From an uncultured Clostridia bacterium (GTDB lineage: Bacteria > Bacillota > Clostridia > Christensenellales > Borkfalkiaceae), in NCBI GenBank assembly GCA_947630705.1, contig CANRIK010000018.1, positions 124,001 to 188,000 of the forward strand: DNA of 64,000 bases, written 5' to 3'. The notes below the pieces were generated by a model. The model was not told the DNA's origin and made no database searches. It saw only the letters and a program-made list of their open reading frames with translations. Of this stretch, positions 27,993-36,638 are shown piece after piece (position 1 is the stretch's first letter; each line of letters starts with the position of its first letter). A program made the translations under genes and the position numbers.

Positions 27993-28916
27993 ATGATTTT
28001 GACTGTATGTTTGAGTCCGTGCATAGACGTCAATCTCGAAGTTGAGTCTTTGAATGTCGGCAGATCGCATAAGATAATCAGCAAAAGAGTATTTTTTACC
28101 GGTAAGGCGATAAATGTTGCAATCGGTCTTGCGCGACTGAAAGCAGACTCGTTTGCAACCGGATTTATGTATGAAGAAAACGGGCATCAGTTTGAACAAG
28201 AGCTGCATAGAGAGGGCGTACCCTATAAGTTTGTATGGAACAGAGGGCGAGTGCGTGAGAATTATAAATTTATCGACCATAAATCCATGCTCACCGAAAT
28301 TGACGATATAAGTCCGGAAGTTACCGAAGAAAAACAAGAAGAATTAATTAAACTTGTCGCACAATTATCACAATCATGCGAGGCGGTTGTAATATCTGGA
28401 GGACTTGCCAAAGGGATGACGCCGGATTATTACGGAAAAGTTTTGAGCGTTGTTCCGAAGAATGTAAAAAAGATTGTGGATACCGAAGGCGACAGGCTTT
28501 ACGAATCTTTGAAATGCGGAGTAGACCTCGTTAAACCAAATTTAGAGGAGCTCGAAAGAACTCTGCAACGCTCCATTGTTACGCAAGACGAAATGTTGCG
28601 CGCATGTAAAGACCTTATTTCTATGGGAGCAAAAACGGTTTTACTTTCGCTTGGCAAAGCCGGTGCAATAATAACTGACGGCAAAAAGAGTTATTACAGT
28701 AAGAGTGTGAACGTTGCTATGAACTCAACTCTTGGTGCGGGTGACGGAATGGTAGCCGCCGCAACGCGCGCGCTTGTTAGCGGTTTACCTATTGAGGAAA
28801 TTCTGCGTCATGGAGTTGCTGCCGGCACTGCCGCAGTTACAAGTCCGGACAGTATTTCATTCAATAAAGAGAAATACGAAGAAATTTTTGCTACCCTTCA
28901 AGTAAAAGAAATATAA
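27993..28916 (+). CDS. PfkB-family sugar kinase, 1-phosphofructokinase type
   Basis: A 307-residue ribokinase-fold kinase closest in motifs to 1-phosphofructokinase, 6-phosphofructokinase 2 and tagatose 6-phosphate kinase. Seen: N-terminal ILTVCLSPCIDVNLEVESL, the G-K motif region FFTGKAINVAIGLARL, LVKPNLEELE, and the catalytic anion-hole motif TLGAGDGMVAA near 250. No fruR, fruA or lac-tag genes are adjacent, so substrate choice is open. It follows pfkA after a terminator. Confidence 0.88.
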   Translation: MILTVCLSPCIDVNLEVESLNVGRSHKIISKRVFFTGKAINVAIGLARLKADSFATGFMYEENGHQFEQELHREGVPYKFVWNRGRVRENYKFIDHKSMLTEIDDISPEVTEEKQEELIKLVAQLSQSCEAVVISGGLAKGMTPDYYGKVLSVVPKNVKKIVDTEGDRLYESLKCGVDLVKPNLEELERTLQRSIVTQDEMLRACKDLISMGAKTVLLSLGKAGAIITDGKKSYYSKSVNVAMNSTLGAGDGMVAAATRALVSGLPIEEILRHGVAAGTAAVTSPDSISFNKEKYEEIFATLQVKEI

Positions 28917-28952
28917 AGACTTAAAAGTCAATAAAAAATTGAGGAAATTAAT

Positions 28953-29603
28953 ATGGAATGGAATAGCGACGCGCCTTTGAAATTACTTGCGCAAATGCCT
29001 TTAAAATTTACAAAAGAAAATCTTGAATCAATCCAAACGGTCATTGATAACGATAAATTTATATGCGACTCAATGCTGGGCAGAAATTTGTGTGGAGAAT
29101 ACGCGCCTTTCTGCAAACTTTGCGACAAGTCTATGGCTTTCCAATGCGCGGTTGCATATATACGAATGAGACAAGCGGAGGGAGCAAAACTTGAAATAGC
29201 CATTGCCGATGATGGCGCGGAGAACAAAGAGCAAAACTTTGAACAAACTGAAATTGCTCAAACTCAAATTGATACCTCTGCTTTATGCGAACAAACTGAA
29301 ATTGCGGAAATTTCCGAAGTTGAAGAGCTTTCTGCGGAAAATACCAACGAACAGACTCAAATTGCCGAAATAGTAACTGAAAACGTTGAGGAAAACGAAA
29401 GTCAACCAGATTTGTCACTCCCCGATAAGGAAGAAAAGTCTGAGACTGAAATTCTTGAAGGTTTCGATAACGGAGACACGCCGATAGACGGACAAACAGA
29501 AGTTGGAGCAGTGGAAGAGCAGCTCTCAATTACGGAAGACGATATTCAAATTCAGTCGGAAAAGAAAGGAATTCGCATTGCCATTGCGAAGAGAAAAAAA
29601 TAA
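28953..29603 (+). CDS. Unknown protein: cysteine-containing head and acidic repeat tail
   Basis: A 216-residue protein I do not recognise. Residues 1-75 look folded and hold five cysteines (38, 47, 54, 57, 65), including FCKLC, which could bind zinc or an iron-sulfur cluster. Residues 80-205 are strongly acidic and low in complexity, with the repeated unit EQT(E/Q)IA appearing near 91, 105 and 125. The end is basic (GIRIAIAKRKK). GAGGA precedes the ATG. It lies between the sugar kinase and tRNA-Thr and is followed by a terminator. No membrane segment or signal peptide is seen. Confidence 0.65.
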   Translation: MEWNSDAPLKLLAQMPLKFTKENLESIQTVIDNDKFICDSMLGRNLCGEYAPFCKLCDKSMAFQCAVAYIRMRQAEGAKLEIAIADDGAENKEQNFEQTEIAQTQIDTSALCEQTEIAEISEVEELSAENTNEQTQIAEIVTENVEENESQPDLSLPDKEEKSETEILEGFDNGDTPIDGQTEVGAVEEQLSITEDDIQIQSEKKGIRIAIAKRKK

Positions 29604-29620
29604 ACAATATAAATAAATAA

Positions 29621-29650
29621 TGCGGACAAGATTTGTCCGCATATTTGTTG
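29621..29650 (+). terminator. Terminator after the acidic unknown protein
   Basis: TGCGGACAA at 29621-29629 pairs with TTGTCCGCA at 29633-29641 across a 3-base loop, followed by a T-rich stretch. Confidence 0.8.
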
Positions 29651-29681
29651 TATTAAAATTAGTCAAATAATAGAAAATGAA

Positions 29682-29710
29682 TTGACTTTATATTTTTTTT
29701 TAAATATAAT
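29682..29710 (+). promoter_or_regulatory. Promoter of tRNA-Thr
   Basis: TTGACT at 29682-29687 and TATAAT at 29705-29710, spacer 17, placing the start a few bases before the tRNA. Confidence 0.75.
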
Positions 29711-29728
29711 AATTAGGTAATTAAAATT

Positions 29729-29804
<76 letters not shown>

Positions 29805-29810
29805 TTTAAA

Positions 29811-29847
29811 ACAGCTATTGCATAAACTGCAATAGCTGTAATTTTTT
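29811..29847 (+). terminator. Terminator after tRNA-Thr
   Basis: A perfect 12-bp stem, ACAGCTATTGCA at 29811-29822 with TGCAATAGCTGT at 29828-29839, then a T run. It also lies just past the lexA stop on the other strand. Confidence 0.85.
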
Positions 29848-29874
29848 AGCTAACAAACAAAAATGTCTCAAAAT

Positions 29875-30462
29875 TCAGATATTTCTCATCAGGCCTACAA
29901 CTTTACCTAAAATTTGCACGTTGTCAAAAATAAAGTCCTCCATGTCGTCGTTTTCGGGATGAAGAATTATTTTGCCGTTTCGCTTAAAAAATCTTTTAAC
30001 TGTGGCCGAATCATCAACAAGAGCAACCACAATATCGCCATTTTCGGCGGTTTCCTGACGTTTGACAACAACTTTATCGCCGTCGAACATTCCTATTTTG
30101 ATCATGGAATTGCCCTTTACATTAAGCATAAACAAATCCTCGCCGTCAAAAAAATTGCCCGGGATAGAGAAATATTCTTCAAAATTTTCAGCGGCAAAAA
30201 TGGGCTGACCGGCTGCAACCGTGCCTATCAAAGGAACATTCAGAGTGGGACCTTGATTAGCAATAGCTACCGCGCGATTTCTGTTGCCCGTTTTTTTGAG
30301 CAGGCCGCGGTCAACTAATCTGTTTATAATTTGATAAGGAGTGGCAGTAGAACTGATATTGCAACCTTTGCATATGTCTCGCACAGTGGGCGCATAGCCA
30401 TTATCGTTTATAAAATCTCTGATAAAGTTGTAAACTTTTTCATCATTATAGGCTTTTCTCAT
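29875..30462 (-). CDS. lexA: LexA repressor
   Basis: SOS repressor that self-cleaves when RecA is activated. The 195 residues carry an N-terminal winged helix (YNFIRDFINDNGYAPTVRDI), the cleavage site Ala84-Gly85 in GTVAAGQP, and the Ser119/Lys156 dyad (GNSMIKIG, ATVKRF). The start is the ATG ending at 30462, preceded by AGAGG. Its promoter carries LexA-type operators, so it is autoregulated. It is divergent from a Cys-rich mini-protein gene and shares the control region. Confidence 0.96.
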   Translation of the reverse strand: MRKAYNDEKVYNFIRDFINDNGYAPTVRDICKGCNISSTATPYQIINRLVDRGLLKKTGNRNRAVAIANQGPTLNVPLIGTVAAGQPIFAAENFEEYFSIPGNFFDGEDLFMLNVKGNSMIKIGMFDGDKVVVKRQETAENGDIVVALVDDSATVKRFFKRNGKIILHPENDDMEDFIFDNVQILGKVVGLMRNI

Positions 30463-30478
30463 AATTACCTCTATAATT

Positions 30479-30518
30479 ATTTTAACATATGTTTATATAA
30501 AAATCAAACGTTCGTTCC
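30479..30518. promoter_or_regulatory. lexA promoter with two SOS-box-like operators
   Basis: Minus-strand promoter TTGATT (plus 30502-30507) and TAAAAT (plus 30479-30484), spacer 17. One box, AACATATGTT at 30484-30493, lies beside the -10; it is the core of the Bacillus SOS box. The second, AAACGTTCGTTC at 30506-30517, matches GAAC-N4-GTTC with one change and overlaps the -35. A plus-strand promoter (TTGTTA 30529-30534, TAAAAT 30552-30557) starts just beyond. Confidence 0.75.
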
Positions 30519-30575
30519 GTTAAAATTATTGTTATTTTAAAAAATGTGTGTTAAAATTAATTTAGAGGTGGTTTT

Positions 30576-30764
30576 ATGAAACATATAAAAGGAGAGGAGT
30601 GTGTTTTATACGATAGGGAGTGCATAGATTGCGGAGAGTGCGATATGTGCGATCTCGACCCCGATAAAATTTGCGACAACTGCGGCAAGTGTCTTGACAT
30701 CCGCGACGACGCCGTAATTAAAATAGACGGCATAATTTTTGACGACAAAAAAGGAAATGATTGA
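30576..30764 (+). CDS. Cys-rich mini-protein, possible metal-binding, SOS-linked
   Basis: A 62-residue acidic protein with eight cysteines in CxxC-like spacing (residues 9, 16, 19, 22, 25, 33, 36 and 39), including DCGECDMCDL and CDNCGKC. The pattern suggests a zinc ribbon or an iron-sulfur cluster site. GAGGTG sits about 6 bases before the ATG. It is divergent from lexA, and its promoter starts 11 bases past the second SOS box, so DNA-damage control is possible. It overlaps the next gene by 8 bases. No function can be assigned. Confidence 0.75.
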   Translation: MKHIKGEECVLYDRECIDCGECDMCDLDPDKICDNCGKCLDIRDDAVIKIDGIIFDDKKGND

Positions 30765-31230
30765 ATTAAAAAGAGCTTCGTGCGAAGATGCTGAAACAAT
30801 TTGGAGAATGCAGGTAAAGTCGTTCTCCGATTTGCTTAAAAAGTACAATGATTACGATACAAATCCCGGGAATGAATCGTTAGACAAAGTTATTTGGCGG
30901 TTGAATCAAAACAGCACTTATTTCTACTTAATTTTGTATGAAGGGATAACTGTCGGGGCAATCAGGGTAGTGGATAACCTTAATTCCTCGTCTTATAAGC
31001 GAATTTCGCCGATTTTTATTTTGCCAGAGTACAGAAACCAAGGTTTCGCGCAAGCGGCAATAAGAGCAGTAGAGGCAATTCACGGGCAAGATATGTGGGA
31101 GCTTGAAACTATTCTTGAAGAGAAGTTAAATTGCCGACTATATGAAAAAATGGGATATATTAAAACAGATTTGATACAAAAAATAAATGAAAACATGACT
31201 CTGATAGTTTACAAAAAGCACGGCAAATAA
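30757..31230 (+). CDS. GNAT family N-acetyltransferase
   Basis: A 157-residue GNAT acetyltransferase: ISPIFILPEYRNQGFAQAAI carries the acetyl-CoA-binding motif A, and CRLYEKMGY is the usual C-terminal motif B. Substrate unknown. The start is placed at ATG 30757, overlapping the mini-protein stop by 8 bases; AAGGA lies very close (1 base), so coupling to the upstream gene is probable. A terminator hairpin overlaps its stop. Confidence 0.82.
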   Translation: MIELKRASCEDAETIWRMQVKSFSDLLKKYNDYDTNPGNESLDKVIWRLNQNSTYFYLILYEGITVGAIRVVDNLNSSSYKRISPIFILPEYRNQGFAQAAIRAVEAIHGQDMWELETILEEKLNCRLYEKMGYIKTDLIQKINENMTLIVYKKHGK

Positions 31231-31250
31231 TAATTGCCGTGCTTTTATTT
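31214..31250. terminator. Bidirectional terminator between the GNAT gene and the recombinase gene
   Basis: AAAAGCACGGCAA at 31214-31226 pairs perfectly with TTGCCGTGCTTTT at 31234-31246, giving A and T tracts for both convergent genes. Confidence 0.88.
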
Positions 31251-31252
31251 AA

Positions 31253-32308
31253 TCAATCGTCGTCACGCTTTAATTTAACTTTTCCGACAACGCCGCGGCG
31301 GTTTTCGTCGGAAATTGCCGCATAATGTTTTCTGGTGGTGTTTACGTCCTTATGTCCCAAAACGTCGGCAACAATATAAATATCGCCTGTCGCCCTGTAT
31401 AGCTGTGTACCGTAAGTGGAGCGTAGCTTGTGAGGGGATATATTTTTAAGGGGAGAGATAATTTTGGCGTATTTATGTACAAGATTCTCAACCGCACGCA
31501 CCGTAATACGTTTTTTATTGTTGGAAAGGAAGAGCGCATTCGGCTCCTGCAAAGCCTCTGAATTGTTTTCTTTATAGTCGAGGTAACGTTTCAAAGCATT
31601 GGCGACATCGTCGTCAAAATAAAGTATAGATTTACTGCCGCCTTTTCTTGTGACCACAAATGAATTGTCGTTGAAATTCAAGTCGTCGTTGTTAAGTCCG
31701 ACCAGCTCGCTTATACGTATGCCGGTGCCCAAGAAAAGAGTAAGAATAGCGCTGTCACGGACTTTATTTTTTTCGTGATATGCCTTTTGATGAGGAGTAA
31801 GACCGGTGCCGCTCTCTGCAACATCCAAAATATTGAAAACTTCGTTGCTGTCAAGCCGAATAATGGGCTTTTCATGGAGTTTGGGAGTAGAGACTTTTGC
31901 CGAATTATCTACACTTATAAAACCTTTATTGAAAAAGAACTTGAACATTGCGCGGACTGACGAGAGTTTACGAGCTTTGGCTCGGTCGTTACATGTATGT
32001 TCTTTGCCGCCATAAGTGTAGTGGGATAGGAAACTTAAAAAATATTCTATATCATTGCTTGTAACGCTTTCAATGTCGCTTAAAGTAAATTCTTTTACAT
32101 TCTTTGATTTTCTGAATTTTTTCTCTTGAAGGAAGTAGAAGAAAATTTTTAAATCATGAGCATAATTCAGACGAGTAAGGGTTGATGTCTGACTGTCAAT
32201 AGCGAGAAAATAATCATAACAAAACGAAGGCAATTCTTCGTCCAATAGCCTTTCGATTGTTTCAAGATTTTTATTATTTCTTTGAGTGTAGAAATTACCC
32301 GTCGCCAT
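31253..32308 (-). CDS. Tyrosine recombinase, XerC/XerD-like
   Basis: A 351-residue tyrosine recombinase with an N-terminal core-binding SAM-like domain and a complete catalytic set: Arg198 (GTGIRISEL), Lys222 (TRKGG), His293 and Arg296 (SPHKLRSTYG), His319 (VLGHKD) and the nucleophile Tyr329 (KHYA). The family cuts and rejoins DNA through a 3'-phosphotyrosine; Xer members resolve chromosome dimers at dif. No integration-element genes surround it, so a housekeeping Xer role is more likely than phage integration, but it is longer than typical XerC/D (about 300). A 359-bp gap with several inverted repeats lies upstream of it. Confidence 0.88.
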   Translation of the reverse strand: MATGNFYTQRNNKNLETIERLLDEELPSFCYDYFLAIDSQTSTLTRLNYAHDLKIFFYFLQEKKFRKSKNVKEFTLSDIESVTSNDIEYFLSFLSHYTYGGKEHTCNDRAKARKLSSVRAMFKFFFNKGFISVDNSAKVSTPKLHEKPIIRLDSNEVFNILDVAESGTGLTPHQKAYHEKNKVRDSAILTLFLGTGIRISELVGLNNDDLNFNDNSFVVTRKGGSKSILYFDDDVANALKRYLDYKENNSEALQEPNALFLSNNKKRITVRAVENLVHKYAKIISPLKNISPHKLRSTYGTQLYRATGDIYIVADVLGHKDVNTTRKHYAAISDENRRGVVGKVKLKRDDD

Positions 32309-32667
32309 AATTTAATTATAAATCAAGTAAGGAAATAAGTCAAATAGCGGTATTGGATTTATATTAATTAAATAGGGGATACGACTTTTATTTGATTAAT
32401 AAAAGTATTAAAACGCTTCGTAAAACACAGCTTTTACGAAGCGTTAAGGCTTTGTTTACATAAAATAAGAGGAATTGTCATTAAATTTGCGATAAAACAC
32501 AATTATTTTAATGAAATTCAATTAAATAACTAAAACCGATGATTAATAATAAAATATAAAAAAGAAGATATGTTTTTACGCTTGATAAACAATTTTACTG
32601 TATTATGTCAGACATAATACAGTAAAAACCGAGGCATTTTGCCTCGGTTTTTACGTATTTGGTTTGA
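32309..32667. other. Gene-free gap with a cluster of perfect inverted repeats
   Basis: No convincing coding frame. It holds three perfect inverted repeats: 9 bp (ACTTTTATT 32384-32392 with 32398-32406), 14 bp (AACGCTTCGTAAAA 32412-32425 with 32432-32445) and 17 bp around a single base (TTTTACTGTATTATGTC 32593-32609 with 32611-32627). The third abuts the glgP terminator. Between 32446 and 32592 I see only AT-rich sequence. Confidence 0.7.
32622..32654 (-). terminator. Terminator of the glycogen operon
   Basis: GTAAAAACCGAGGCA (32622-32636) pairs with TGCCTCGGTTTTTAC (32640-32654) just past the glgP stop. In the minus direction the stem is followed by T residues of its own arm. Confidence 0.82.
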
Positions 32668-35115
32668 TTATTTGATTTCGTTCTTCGTGCTTAAACTTTT
32701 AAGATTCCAGATATTTTTTGCATATTCGGAAATACTTCTGTCTGCCGCAAATATTCCGGAAGCCGCTATATTTCGCAACGACATTTGATTCCATTTGGTT
32801 TTATTTGTTACGTACAAATTGGATATTTCATGTTGTTTATTGCTGTATGCGGCGAAATCAGCCATACACATATATGGATCGGCTACCGGTGTTCCCGTCA
32901 AAAGATAGTTTGCGATTTCCGCGAATGACTTGCCGTTAAAGCCGATAATCAGCGCTTCAATAATTCTTCTTAATTTGGGGGATTCATTGTAGAATTTGCT
33001 GGAACTATATCCGTTGCGCCAGATTTCGTCAACTTCATTGGACTTGTAACCGAATATAAATATGTTTTCGTCGCCGACAGCCTCCGCCATTTCAACGTTC
33101 GCTCCGTCGAGTGTTCCAATCGTCAAGGCGCCGTTAATCATGAATTTCATATTACCGGTGCCGCTCGCTTCCTTTCCAGCCAAGGAAATCTGTTCGGAAA
33201 CTTCCGAAGCCGGCATAAGTTTTTCGGACATTGTTACGTTATAGTCTTCCATATAGACTACATTGAGTTTTTTATTTATTTCCGGATGTTGTCTGATATC
33301 TTCGGCGAGATAATTGATAAGTTGAATTATCTTTTTAGCCATATCATACCCGGGAGCTGCTTTTGCGCCGAAAATGTAAGTTTTGGGAACAACTTCCAGC
33401 TCGGGATTTTCAAGTAAATCAATATATGAATCTATAATATTTAAAACATTCAAAAGCTGACGCTTGTATTCATGGAGACGTTTTGCCTGAACGTCAAACA
33501 ATGTTTCGGGGTCGATTATTAAACCCTGCTTCTTTTTAGCGTATTCGGCAAATTGCTTTTTCTTGATCAGTTTTATTTCTTCGAGTCTCTTCAATACAGT
33601 AGCGTCGTTTTCGAATTTTTTGAAATCGGCAAGAGCCGCTCCGTTTAATACGTAAGAATCGCCGATGCACTCGTTAAGGAGCTCCGCAAGTTCCGGATTC
33701 GATTGATTGAGCCAACGTCTGTGCGCTATACCGTTTGTAACGTTGGTGAATTTATCGGGAGTAAAGTCGTAGAAATCCTTAAATACCGAAGTTTTAATTA
33801 TTTCGCTGTGCAGAGCGGAAACTCCGTTTACGCTGTGACTTCCGTAAACCGACAGATTTGCCATTTTAACTCTGTCATGCTCGATTATGGACATTCTTGA
33901 AATTTTAGCCCATTCGCCGGGGAATTTATCCCACAACTGTTCGCAGAGTCTCCTGTTGATTTCTTTAATTATCGAATGTATTCTCGGAATGGTGCGTTCA
34001 ATCAGGTCTTCGTTCCATGTTTCAAGCGCTTCGGCAAGAACCGTATGATTCGTATATGCGCATGTCGCCGTAGTTATTGCCCATGCCTGATTCCAATCGT
34101 AATAATATTCATCAATAAGAATTCTCATTAACTCCGGAATGGCCATGGCCGGATGCGTATCGTTCAGGTGAATTGCCGCAAGTTTGGGTAAGTCACTCAA
34201 ATCGCCGTATCTGTGCTTATGGTCCTCCACTATGTTCTGTATGGACGCAGAACATAGGAAATACTGCTGTTTGAGTCTCAACGATTTTCCGGCGTTGTGA
34301 TTGTCCGCAGGATAGAGAACTTTGGTGAGAAGATCGGCGTCATTATCGTTTGACATAGCCTGATAGTATTCTCCCTGCGAAAACAGTTTCATATTGAAGT
34401 CCTGCACGGGCTTCGCTTTCCAGAGTCTCAAAACAGAAACCGCTTCGCTGTCTTTACCGGAGACCATCATATCATACGCCACTGCTTGAATTTCATTGCA
34501 GTTTACATAATTTGTTTGAAGTCCGTTCTCCGTCCACTTCTCTTCTATTTGGCCGTTGAAACGCACGATAAAATTCTTGTCGGTGCGCTGGGTAAGCCAA
34601 GCCTCGCCGCCGGGAAGCCATACGTCCGGCAATTCTATTTGCCAGCCGTCAACTATTTTTTGTTTAAAAAGACCGTATTCGTAACGGAGCGAATATCCCA
34701 TTGCGGGATAATCGCCCGTTGCGAGTGCGTCTAAAAAGCATGCTGCAAGCCTGCCCAAACCGCCATTACCTAATCCGGCGTCAGGTTCAAGTTCATATAA
34801 GTCTTCAAGTTTAAGTCCGTAAGATGAAACAGCTTTTTCGAAAATCGGCGTAACGCTTAAATTATATAAGCTGTTTTTCAGTGAACGCCCCATCAAAAAT
34901 TCCATACATAAATAATAAACTCTTTTGGCGCGTTTAGCTTTGACCTTTTTATGAAATTGCTGACGCTTTTGAAGCAGGATATCCCTGACTACCATAACGA
35001 CAGACTTATAAATCTGGTCTTTTGAAGCCTCGGCCGGAGCAACTCCGAAATATCTTGCAAGTTTACCCTTTATTTGGTCCTTAACTTCTTTTTCGGTAAT
35101 AGCAGTACTACTCAT
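32668..35115 (-). CDS. glgP: Glycogen phosphorylase
   Basis: Releases glucose 1-phosphate from glycogen with pyridoxal phosphate as cofactor. The 815 residues are typical. The PLP-binding segment EASGTGNMKFMINGALTIGT is present near 645-665, and the N-terminal LGNGGLGRLAACFLD motif is intact. It is the last gene of a five-gene minus-strand operon, 18 bases after glgA, and is followed by a terminator. Confidence 0.97.
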   Translation of the reverse strand: MSSTAITEKEVKDQIKGKLARYFGVAPAEASKDQIYKSVVMVVRDILLQKRQQFHKKVKAKRAKRVYYLCMEFLMGRSLKNSLYNLSVTPIFEKAVSSYGLKLEDLYELEPDAGLGNGGLGRLAACFLDALATGDYPAMGYSLRYEYGLFKQKIVDGWQIELPDVWLPGGEAWLTQRTDKNFIVRFNGQIEEKWTENGLQTNYVNCNEIQAVAYDMMVSGKDSEAVSVLRLWKAKPVQDFNMKLFSQGEYYQAMSNDNDADLLTKVLYPADNHNAGKSLRLKQQYFLCSASIQNIVEDHKHRYGDLSDLPKLAAIHLNDTHPAMAIPELMRILIDEYYYDWNQAWAITTATCAYTNHTVLAEALETWNEDLIERTIPRIHSIIKEINRRLCEQLWDKFPGEWAKISRMSIIEHDRVKMANLSVYGSHSVNGVSALHSEIIKTSVFKDFYDFTPDKFTNVTNGIAHRRWLNQSNPELAELLNECIGDSYVLNGAALADFKKFENDATVLKRLEEIKLIKKKQFAEYAKKKQGLIIDPETLFDVQAKRLHEYKRQLLNVLNIIDSYIDLLENPELEVVPKTYIFGAKAAPGYDMAKKIIQLINYLAEDIRQHPEINKKLNVVYMEDYNVTMSEKLMPASEVSEQISLAGKEASGTGNMKFMINGALTIGTLDGANVEMAEAVGDENIFIFGYKSNEVDEIWRNGYSSSKFYNESPKLRRIIEALIIGFNGKSFAEIANYLLTGTPVADPYMCMADFAAYSNKQHEISNLYVTNKTKWNQMSLRNIAASGIFAADRSISEYAKNIWNLKSLSTKNEIK

Positions 35116-35133
35116 TCTGTTCTCCTGATTTTA

Positions 35134-36618
35134 TCAATTATTGAGCATATTCAAATAGAGTGCCTCATATTCAAGCGCTGAATGACTCCAACTAAAATCG
35201 GTAGTCGCAGCTCTGTACATAAGTTTTTTCCACTCTTCTTTGTTTCTATAATCGGAGCATGCTTCACGGATAACGTATAACATATCATGTGCGTTGTAAT
35301 TGGAGAAAGTATATCCGTTTTGCAACGGCTTGATACTGTCGTACAATCCACCCGTCTCCCTTACAATGGGCACTGTGCCATAACGACACGCTATCATTTG
35401 TGAAAGTCCGCAAGGTTCAGACTTGGAAGGCATCAAAAAGATGTCGGAGCCTGAATAAATTTTTCTGGATAAATCTCCGTTAAATACGATATTTGCACTT
35501 AATTTTTCGGGATATCTGTTTGCAAGGTCACGGAAGAAACCTTCAAAATGCGAATCGCCCGTACCTAAAATTACAACCTGAACGTCATCCTGCAAGAGGT
35601 TTTCTATTACGGCAGTCACAAGATCGAGTCCTTTATGGGATACAAGCCTCGATACCATTGAGATTATAGGAGTTTCAGGCTTTTCAGGCAAGTTGAGCAT
35701 TTTTTGAAGTTCTTTTTTGCAAATAGCTTTATTGCCGAAATCTTCGGGAGTGAAGTTCGCAAACAGATGGGTATCATGTTCGCAACTGTAACCGATATCG
35801 TCGATTCCGTTGAGAATACCCGTGAGTTTGAATTCATTCTTTCTTATTATAGGATCGAGTCCGTGCGCATAATATGCGTCCTTGATTTCCTCCGCATACT
35901 TGGGGCTTACGGTTGAAAATCTCTCGCAACATTCTATTGCGCCCTTCATAAGATTGATGCAGTTATTGTATTCAACAAGATATTGATAACTTCCGTATAT
36001 ATCGAAGAGATCGCCGAGCAAATCAAGGGAATACTGCCCCTGATATTCTATATTATGAATAGTGAACAGCGCTCTGATATATTGATATTCCTCTCTGAAA
36101 CAATAATTTGTTTTGAGGTATATTGCCGCAAGAGCAGCTTGCCAATCGTGACAATGCATAACGTCGGGATAAAAGTTCAGGAAAGGCATGATTTCAAGAA
36201 CGCTTCTCGAAAAAAATGCAAATCTTTCACCGTCGTCATAGTATCCGTAGCAACCCGGGCGTTTGAAGTAGAATTCATTGTCGATAAAATAGAACGTTAC
36301 ACCGTCTTTAATATATTCGAAAATGCCGCAGTACTGATTACGCCATGCAAGATGAACGTAGAGATTGCCCAAATAATTGAACTGGTCTCTGTACTCCTTT
36401 TTTATGTCCGAATAAAGAGGTATAACTACCCTTACGTCAAATCTTCCCGTAGCGGCAAGCGCTTTCGAAAGCGAGCCAATTACTTCTGCAAGTCCGCCGG
36501 TAGCGATAAACGGCGTTGATTCCGAAGCAACGAAAAGAATTTTTTTCTTTTCAACGGGTTTAGCTGTTTTTGCAACGGCTTTTTTTGTCGTTGCGGATTT
36601 TGTCGTTTTTGTTGCCAT
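35134..36618 (-). CDS. glgA: Glycogen synthase with a basic N-terminal tail
   Basis: GT5 enzyme that extends glycogen from ADP-glucose. The 494 residues include the N-terminal GlgA domain, a conserved VMHCHDWQAALAA segment and the C-terminal GT-B half with SMVSRLVSHKGLDLV and PSKSEPCGLSQMIACRYGTVPIVRETGGL. Residues 1-26 are an extra tail rich in Lys, Thr and Ala that looks disordered. The family KTGGL substrate-binding motif reads ATGGL at 39-43. It lies 20 bases after glgD. Confidence 0.95.
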   Translation of the reverse strand: MATKTTKSATTKKAVAKTAKPVEKKKILFVASESTPFIATGGLAEVIGSLSKALAATGRFDVRVVIPLYSDIKKEYRDQFNYLGNLYVHLAWRNQYCGIFEYIKDGVTFYFIDNEFYFKRPGCYGYYDDGERFAFFSRSVLEIMPFLNFYPDVMHCHDWQAALAAIYLKTNYCFREEYQYIRALFTIHNIEYQGQYSLDLLGDLFDIYGSYQYLVEYNNCINLMKGAIECCERFSTVSPKYAEEIKDAYYAHGLDPIIRKNEFKLTGILNGIDDIGYSCEHDTHLFANFTPEDFGNKAICKKELQKMLNLPEKPETPIISMVSRLVSHKGLDLVTAVIENLLQDDVQVVILGTGDSHFEGFFRDLANRYPEKLSANIVFNGDLSRKIYSGSDIFLMPSKSEPCGLSQMIACRYGTVPIVRETGGLYDSIKPLQNGYTFSNYNAHDMLYVIREACSDYRNKEEWKKLMYRAATTDFSWSHSALEYEALYLNMLNN

Positions 36619-36638
36619 ATGATTTTCCCCCTTTAAAT

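Noticed and set aside
32593..32627. 17-bp palindrome as a chromosomal dif site
   Set aside because: The arm order TTATGT then ACATAA is opposite to dif, and the 1-base centre does not fit the 6-base dif spacer.
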